Origin: Coemansia sp. RSA 487
Taxonomy: Eukaryota; Kickxellomycota; Kickxellomycetes; Kickxellales; Kickxellaceae
Direction of reading: 5' to 3'
DNA length: 64,000 bases
NCBI GenBank assembly: GCA_027577595.1
Contig: JANBRJ010000059.1
Span: forward strand, 1-64,000
The notes beneath the pieces are model-generated. The model saw only the letters and a program-made list of their open reading frames with translations, made no database searches and was not told the DNA's origin. Made by a program: the position numbers and the translations under genes. Position 1 is the stretch's first letter. Each line of letters opens with the position of its first letter. This document shows positions 59,629 through 64,000 of the stretch, one piece after another.

Positions 59629-61293
59629 ATGACACTCACTACTTGTCTGGCGTTGTTAGCTTTTATTGCCCAGGTTGCTCTGGGCGCTGATGTGCTTGTC
59701 GACTGGAATATTGGCTACATCACTGTGAATCGTGACGGATACAACATCCGCCGAGCAATCGGCGTCAACGGAGCACAGCCTATTCCACCGATTATAGCTA
59801 CCAAAGGAGACACAGTGTTTCTTAAAGTCCACAATTCGCTAGACGTATCAACCACCCTCCATGCGCACGGGCTTTATCAAAACGGTACAAACTACATGGA
59901 CGGGCCAGCAATGATAACACAATGTGGAATCCCGCCAGGAGGGTCCTTCACGTATATTTACAACCTGACACAGTCGGGGACATACTGGATCCATGCCCAC
60001 GACCATCACCAGAATTCAGATGGACTGCGCACGTCTTTTGTCATATACGACAACGACAAGCCACCATACGACTACGACGAAGACATTCTTTTAACATTTG
60101 AAGACTGGTTTCGCGAAGAGTTTGCCGAGCGTGAGGCACAGACACTTAACCCGGATGGCCCCTTCCCTCCGCCTCACGGATACGGGTTCGGACTAATCGA
60201 TGGCATAAATGGAAACTACACAAAGCCTCTTTATTTTAAACCAGGTAGAAAGTACAGAATCCGCTTGTCAAACATTGGCGCGCTCAACTGGTTCAAGTTC
60301 AGGGTTCCAGGCCATCGTATGCAAGTGATTGAGGTCGACGGCGTGTATACAGAGCCCTTGGAAGTCGATGCCATTGATGTTGGCCCAGCACAGAGATACT
60401 CTGTTCTCGTCACGGCTCGTGAAACTGACATATTCAACTACCGGTATAATGCCACCCTCCACGCCAACTTTATTCCGGCAACACAGGGTCTTTCTCCAAT
60501 AGTGTATCAGGGCAGCATTATCTACAGGAAGAACGCGCCGTTCAAGCAAATTCCAATCGTCGACGAGTCAAGCCTTGTAACGCTTAACGATATTAACTTG
60601 ACTCCGCTTGACAGAGAACCGGAGCTCCCAGTCGACCGCACTGTTACCTACACTTTAGGAAATGCACTGTACTCGACTGGCCAACATCTCGATTACCTCA
60701 ACAACATTACGTTTAGAATGCCAAATGTGCCGACGCTCTACTCAGCACTAACCATGGAGGGCCTGGCTATGGATCCACAAATCTACGGACCACAGACAAA
60801 TGCACTGGTGCTGCAACATAACGAAGTTGTTGAACTACTTATCCACAACCCAAGCAATCTTCCACACCCGTTCCATATGCATGGCCACGTGTTCCAGATC
60901 ACCGAGTACGGGCCAGCTAGCTTGTTATTCGACGATCCGGAGGCGCCAAAAAACATTTCCACGGTTCGTGCCACTGGTCCGCCTGTGAAACGCGATACTA
61001 TGGTGCTTCCAGAGTTCAATTATATCAAAGTGCGTGTGCGTGCAGATAATCCGGGTATCTGGATGTTTCATTGTCATCTGGACATACATTTTGCAATGGG
61101 CATGGCGTTTGCCATTGTCGAAGCACCGGATGTACTGCAGCAAAGAATGACTGTACCTCCAGAGATGTACGAGCTATGTAGTCAACAAGGCATTTCTATC
61201 TCGGGAAATGCCGCTGGTAATAATGGGCTGAATCTTACTGGGCTTCCCAACCCGCCAATCCTTATTCCAAGAAATATAACAACTACTCTTTAA
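59629..61293 (+). CDS. Secreted multicopper oxidase 2
   Basis: A 554-residue protein beginning with a signal peptide (MTLTTCLALLAFIAQVALGA). Copper motifs: HAHGLYQ, HAHDHHQ, HPFHMHGHVFQ and HCHLDIHFAMGM. The axial type 1 position is methionine, unlike leucine in oxidase 1, which usually lowers redox potential. Overall it is clearly paralogous to oxidase 1 (TVNRDGYNIRRAIGVNGAQP, GNAAGNNGLNLTGLP) and lacks a C-terminal membrane anchor. No introns. The frame opens at 59587 but the chosen start gives a proper signal peptide. A broken copy follows about 1 kb downstream. Confidence 0.9.
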   Translation: MTLTTCLALLAFIAQVALGADVLVDWNIGYITVNRDGYNIRRAIGVNGAQPIPPIIATKGDTVFLKVHNSLDVSTTLHAHGLYQNGTNYMDGPAMITQCGIPPGGSFTYIYNLTQSGTYWIHAHDHHQNSDGLRTSFVIYDNDKPPYDYDEDILLTFEDWFREEFAEREAQTLNPDGPFPPPHGYGFGLIDGINGNYTKPLYFKPGRKYRIRLSNIGALNWFKFRVPGHRMQVIEVDGVYTEPLEVDAIDVGPAQRYSVLVTARETDIFNYRYNATLHANFIPATQGLSPIVYQGSIIYRKNAPFKQIPIVDESSLVTLNDINLTPLDREPELPVDRTVTYTLGNALYSTGQHLDYLNNITFRMPNVPTLYSALTMEGLAMDPQIYGPQTNALVLQHNEVVELLIHNPSNLPHPFHMHGHVFQITEYGPASLLFDDPEAPKNISTVRATGPPVKRDTMVLPEFNYIKVRVRADNPGIWMFHCHLDIHFAMGMAFAIVEAPDVLQQRMTVPPEMYELCSQQGISISGNAAGNNGLNLTGLPNPPILIPRNITTTL

Positions 61294-62346
61294 GATACCT
61301 TCACCCAAAATATCATGTTTATACTGTTTATACATTTCAATCAGAGTTCGTTAAGCATTTTCTTAAGATTATAACACTTTAGCCCTTAGTGTCTTATTTT
61401 TTTTACAGCAGTTACGTTTGCTCACATATTCCATTTTAGTTTCTAGTGGCTACCATTGGAATGTTATCTTAATATTTACAGATGTACCTAAACATTTTCC
61501 AACTTTTTATCTGCTCCAAAATGTCGAGCTCGACGTAGAATAATAAAATTAAAGAGACAACGCATTTTTAATTGCAAAGGGAATTGAGGCTCCTTCTCGT
61601 TGTGTCAAATACCTTTCAGCTATTTCTTTTAAGGATCTATCTCAGCAAAAATTGTATCACGAGCTTCAGGAGGAAGATATATACCGGTCCTTGGTTCATT
61701 GTCATAACCTTTGGATCCTGGGGGGTCCCTTTCCATGCTTGGTAGCCTTCTTGTTCCAGCTGCTTGCTATTTTCAATTAAGCTGGTAATGTTAGTGAACT
61801 TAATTTGTTGTTGTTATTATTAATTGGTTGATGATGGGGAAAAGGCAATCTGAAGGACTTGCAGGCCATGCTAGTTTCCATTTTATGCCTCTTTGGTGAG
61901 ATGTCAATCAAAGAGTAAAAATACGATTTTGCTAGTTTAATGAATAGGTACTTTTCTCTACTTTTTACATATTTTGCTTGGGATTTGACTGGGAATAAGG
62001 TGGCATCTGCAACAAGCCCACTCAGTTTTGTGATTCCGTGAAATCAAACACGTAGCATCCAATCTAAGCAGATGTATAAAGTCCACAACTCGGCTTATTG
62101 AAATCCACACTTTAGCTTTCTTAAACCAGGAAGCCTCTGCACTGCCTATTGCCTTTTCCTTTTCAAGCATTGTATTTATCTGTTTATCAGCATTAACGTC
62201 TATAATTCAGGTACTCTAATAATGGAAATTGGTTGGATTAACGAAAACAAAAAATGAAAAGAGAAATCGAAATTGAACGTAGCCCTTATAGAAGCTGTAT
62301 TGCAAGAAGAAAAAGAGAATGGCAAAGTAAATTGCACTAGAAAGCC
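61294..62346. other. Intergenic with possible gene remnants
   Basis: 1.05 kb. On the minus strand about 61640-61795 a frame reading SLIENSKQLEQEGYQAWKG, then in another phase SKGYDNEPRTGIYLPPEARD and TIFAEIDP followed by a stop, looks coding, with a break at a C6 run near 61720. A 70-residue minus-strand frame at 61958-62170 has four cysteines (ACCRCH). I recognise neither; they could be a decayed host gene. Confidence 0.25.
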
Positions 62347-63789
62347 TTGGAAGTGGATCATACACATGGCCTTTTCCAAAACGGTACAAACCACATGGAC
62401 GGAGCGGCAATGTTAACTCAGCGCGGAATTCCACCCGGAAAGTCCTTTACATATGTGTATAACCTGACGCAATCAGGAACATACTGGATACACGGGCACG
62501 ACCATCACCAGAATTCAGACGGATTACGCACACCTTTTGTTATATATGACAACAACAAACCACCGTATAACTACGACGGAGATATTCTTTTGACCTTGGA
62601 AGACCGGTTCCGTCAAGAGTTTCCTGAGCACGCAGCAGCGGCACTCGATCCATTCAATGCCTTTCCATCCCCACACGGATATGGATTTGGACCAATTAAC
62701 GGAATTAATGGCAACTATTCGCACCCATTGCAGTTTATTTCTGGGAAAAAGTACAGAATCCGTTTAATTAACATGGGTAGAGTCAATTGGTTCAATTTTA
62801 GGCTTCCTGGCCACCACATGCAAGTGATTGAGGCCGATGGCGTGTACACTGAGCCCTTGGAAGTCGATGGAACTGATATGGGTCTAGCACAAAGGTACTC
62901 TGTCCTTGTGTCCGCTCACAACTCTAGCCAATTCAGTTACAGATTTAACACTACTCTTCACGCTGATTTTATTCCTGCTGCATAGGGGCTAATACCACGG
63001 ATGTATTTAGGCGACATTATATATCGGAAGAATGCTCCATTCAAACATATCCCAAGCGTTGATGAGTCAAAGCTTGACTGGATTAGCGACATCAGATTGA
63101 ACCCACTGGATAAAGAGCCAGCGCTGCCAGGCAACCGTGTTGTCAAGTATAATGTAGGAAACGCAGTCGTCTCAACAGGTTAACACCTCGATTTCTTCAA
63201 CAGCATTACGTTTGCTGTGCCAAAGGCGCCGACGTTGTACACTGCGCTAAAAATGGGCGACTTGGCCATGGACCCGCGTGTATATGGGCCACGGACAAAT
63301 GCACTTGTGCTAAAGCATAATGAAGTTGTAGAATTCATTTTTAATAACAGGGAATGGCTTCCGCATCCGTTCCATATGCACGGCCACGTGTTCCAGATCA
63401 TCGAGTACGGACCAGCGAGCTTGTTATTCGAAGATCCGGAGGCGCCAAAGAACATTCCTACAGTTCGTGCCAGTGGTTCACCAATGAGGCGCGATACAAT
63501 ACTGGTTCCTGCATACCATTATATCAAGTTTCGTGTACGTGCGGACAATCCAGGAGTTTGGTTATTCGATTGTCATTTGGATAGCCATTTCGTATTGGGA
63601 ATGGGAATGGCTATTATCGAGGCGCCGGATGTGTTGCAAAAGAGACAAATGGTTCCGCCAGAGATGCACCAGTTTTGTCGTCTGCAAGGTTTTCCAGTTT
63701 CTGGGAACGCCGCAGGAAACGGTGGTCTGGACTTTACCGGTCTTCCAAAGCAACCGGCCATTATCACAAAAAATACTACGTCGGCTTAG
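62347..63789 (+). pseudogene. Multicopper oxidase pseudogene, 5'-truncated
   Basis: A single reading frame homologous to oxidase 2 from its first copper motif onward; about 95 N-terminal codons, including the signal peptide, are missing. It has in-frame stops TAG at 62983-62985 and TAA at 63181-63183. Both stand where oxidase 2 has glutamine (ATQGLSP and STGQHLD). The first copper motif has lost a histidine (DHTHGL still has HxH), and the last reads DCHLDSHFVLGM, losing two copper-binding histidines. QCGIPPG became QRGIPPG. No frameshift is present, so decay is recent. A local duplicate of oxidase 2. Confidence 0.85.
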
Positions 63790-64000
63790 ATGTCAATCAT
63801 TTTAAAGACAAGAGATTAGGAAAATGACCCTTTACCAATACTATAGTCTAATTAACAGGCATCTTTTCTAACTTTAGTCAACCACATAATGTAATTTTTC
63901 TTTATATACTTTTTACTCGAATAAATTCTTGTTCTATTTAAAATGAAAATATCTCATAAACTCTCACAAAAGTTATTGCGTGAAAACAGATATAATTCAG
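63790..64000. other. 3' flank
   Basis: 211 AT-rich bases to the window edge. No gene recognised. Confidence 0.4.

Noticed and set aside
62347-63789. Alternative genetic code with TAG and TAA as glutamine
   Set aside because: Intact genes in the window terminate at TAG and TAA exactly where their families end, and the copy also lost its N-terminus and copper ligands.
1-64000. CRISPR array, bacterial operon or prophage
   Set aside because: No regularly spaced repeats; gene content and splice sites are eukaryotic.

Overview
The window looks like nuclear DNA of an intron-poor, early-diverging filamentous fungus. Evidence: a fungal-type fatty acid synthase beta subunit, PAC1/LIS1, Elp3, Bub2, Pex8, a vacuolar endopolyphosphatase, monofunctional catalase and Fet3/laccase-like multicopper oxidases, almost all in single uninterrupted frames. 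Only two genes clearly need introns. Gene content and many F-box-like genes fit Kickxellomycotina-type (Zoopagomycota) genomes; that placement is inference.

Layout. 1-719: 5' end of FAS1 (leftward, runs off the window). 0.7-7.7 kb: AT-rich, gene-poor island with solo LTRs of two families, one nested in the other, and two tiny lysine-rich proteins that appear to be paralogues. 7.7-26 kb: dense housekeeping block: PAC1 | NUP49/NUP58-like (head to head), endopolyphosphatase, a PPxY membrane protein, arsenite methyltransferase, FHIP-like protein | ELP3 (head to head), a three-exon DysF protein, catalase. 26.3-27.9 kb: multicopper oxidase 1. 28-31.5 kb: second LTR island (reciprocal nesting) and an F-box-like gene. 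32-36 kb: CorA-type transporter with a GQN signature, PEX8 with a C-terminal SKL, HAD phosphatase. 36-39.7 kb: two F-box-like paralogues (one without the F-box) around a solo LTR, then a GPI-anchored repeat protein. 40.5-50.2 kb: BUB2, MRNIP-like protein, a small lysine-rich protein with a decayed relative next to it, and a 1292-aa three-exon IQ-motif protein. 50.4-59 kb: small coiled-coil protein, a secreted SH3b-CHAP protein of bacterial lysin type, several tiny single-pass membrane proteins, a BAHD-like acyltransferase and NSE1. 59.6-63.8 kb: multicopper oxidase 2 followed by a 5'-truncated pseudogene copy.

The GC-rich housekeeping genes alternate with AT-rich islands where solo LTRs, F-box-like genes, the small lysine-rich family and pseudogenes collect. 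The most unusual items are the SH3b-CHAP protein, the small lysine-rich family, the cluster of mini membrane proteins (two with PPxY motifs), and the oxidase pseudogene whose only two stops are both glutamine codons changed by C-to-T. No tRNA, rRNA or CRISPR array was found. All identifications are by reading motifs, without database searches.
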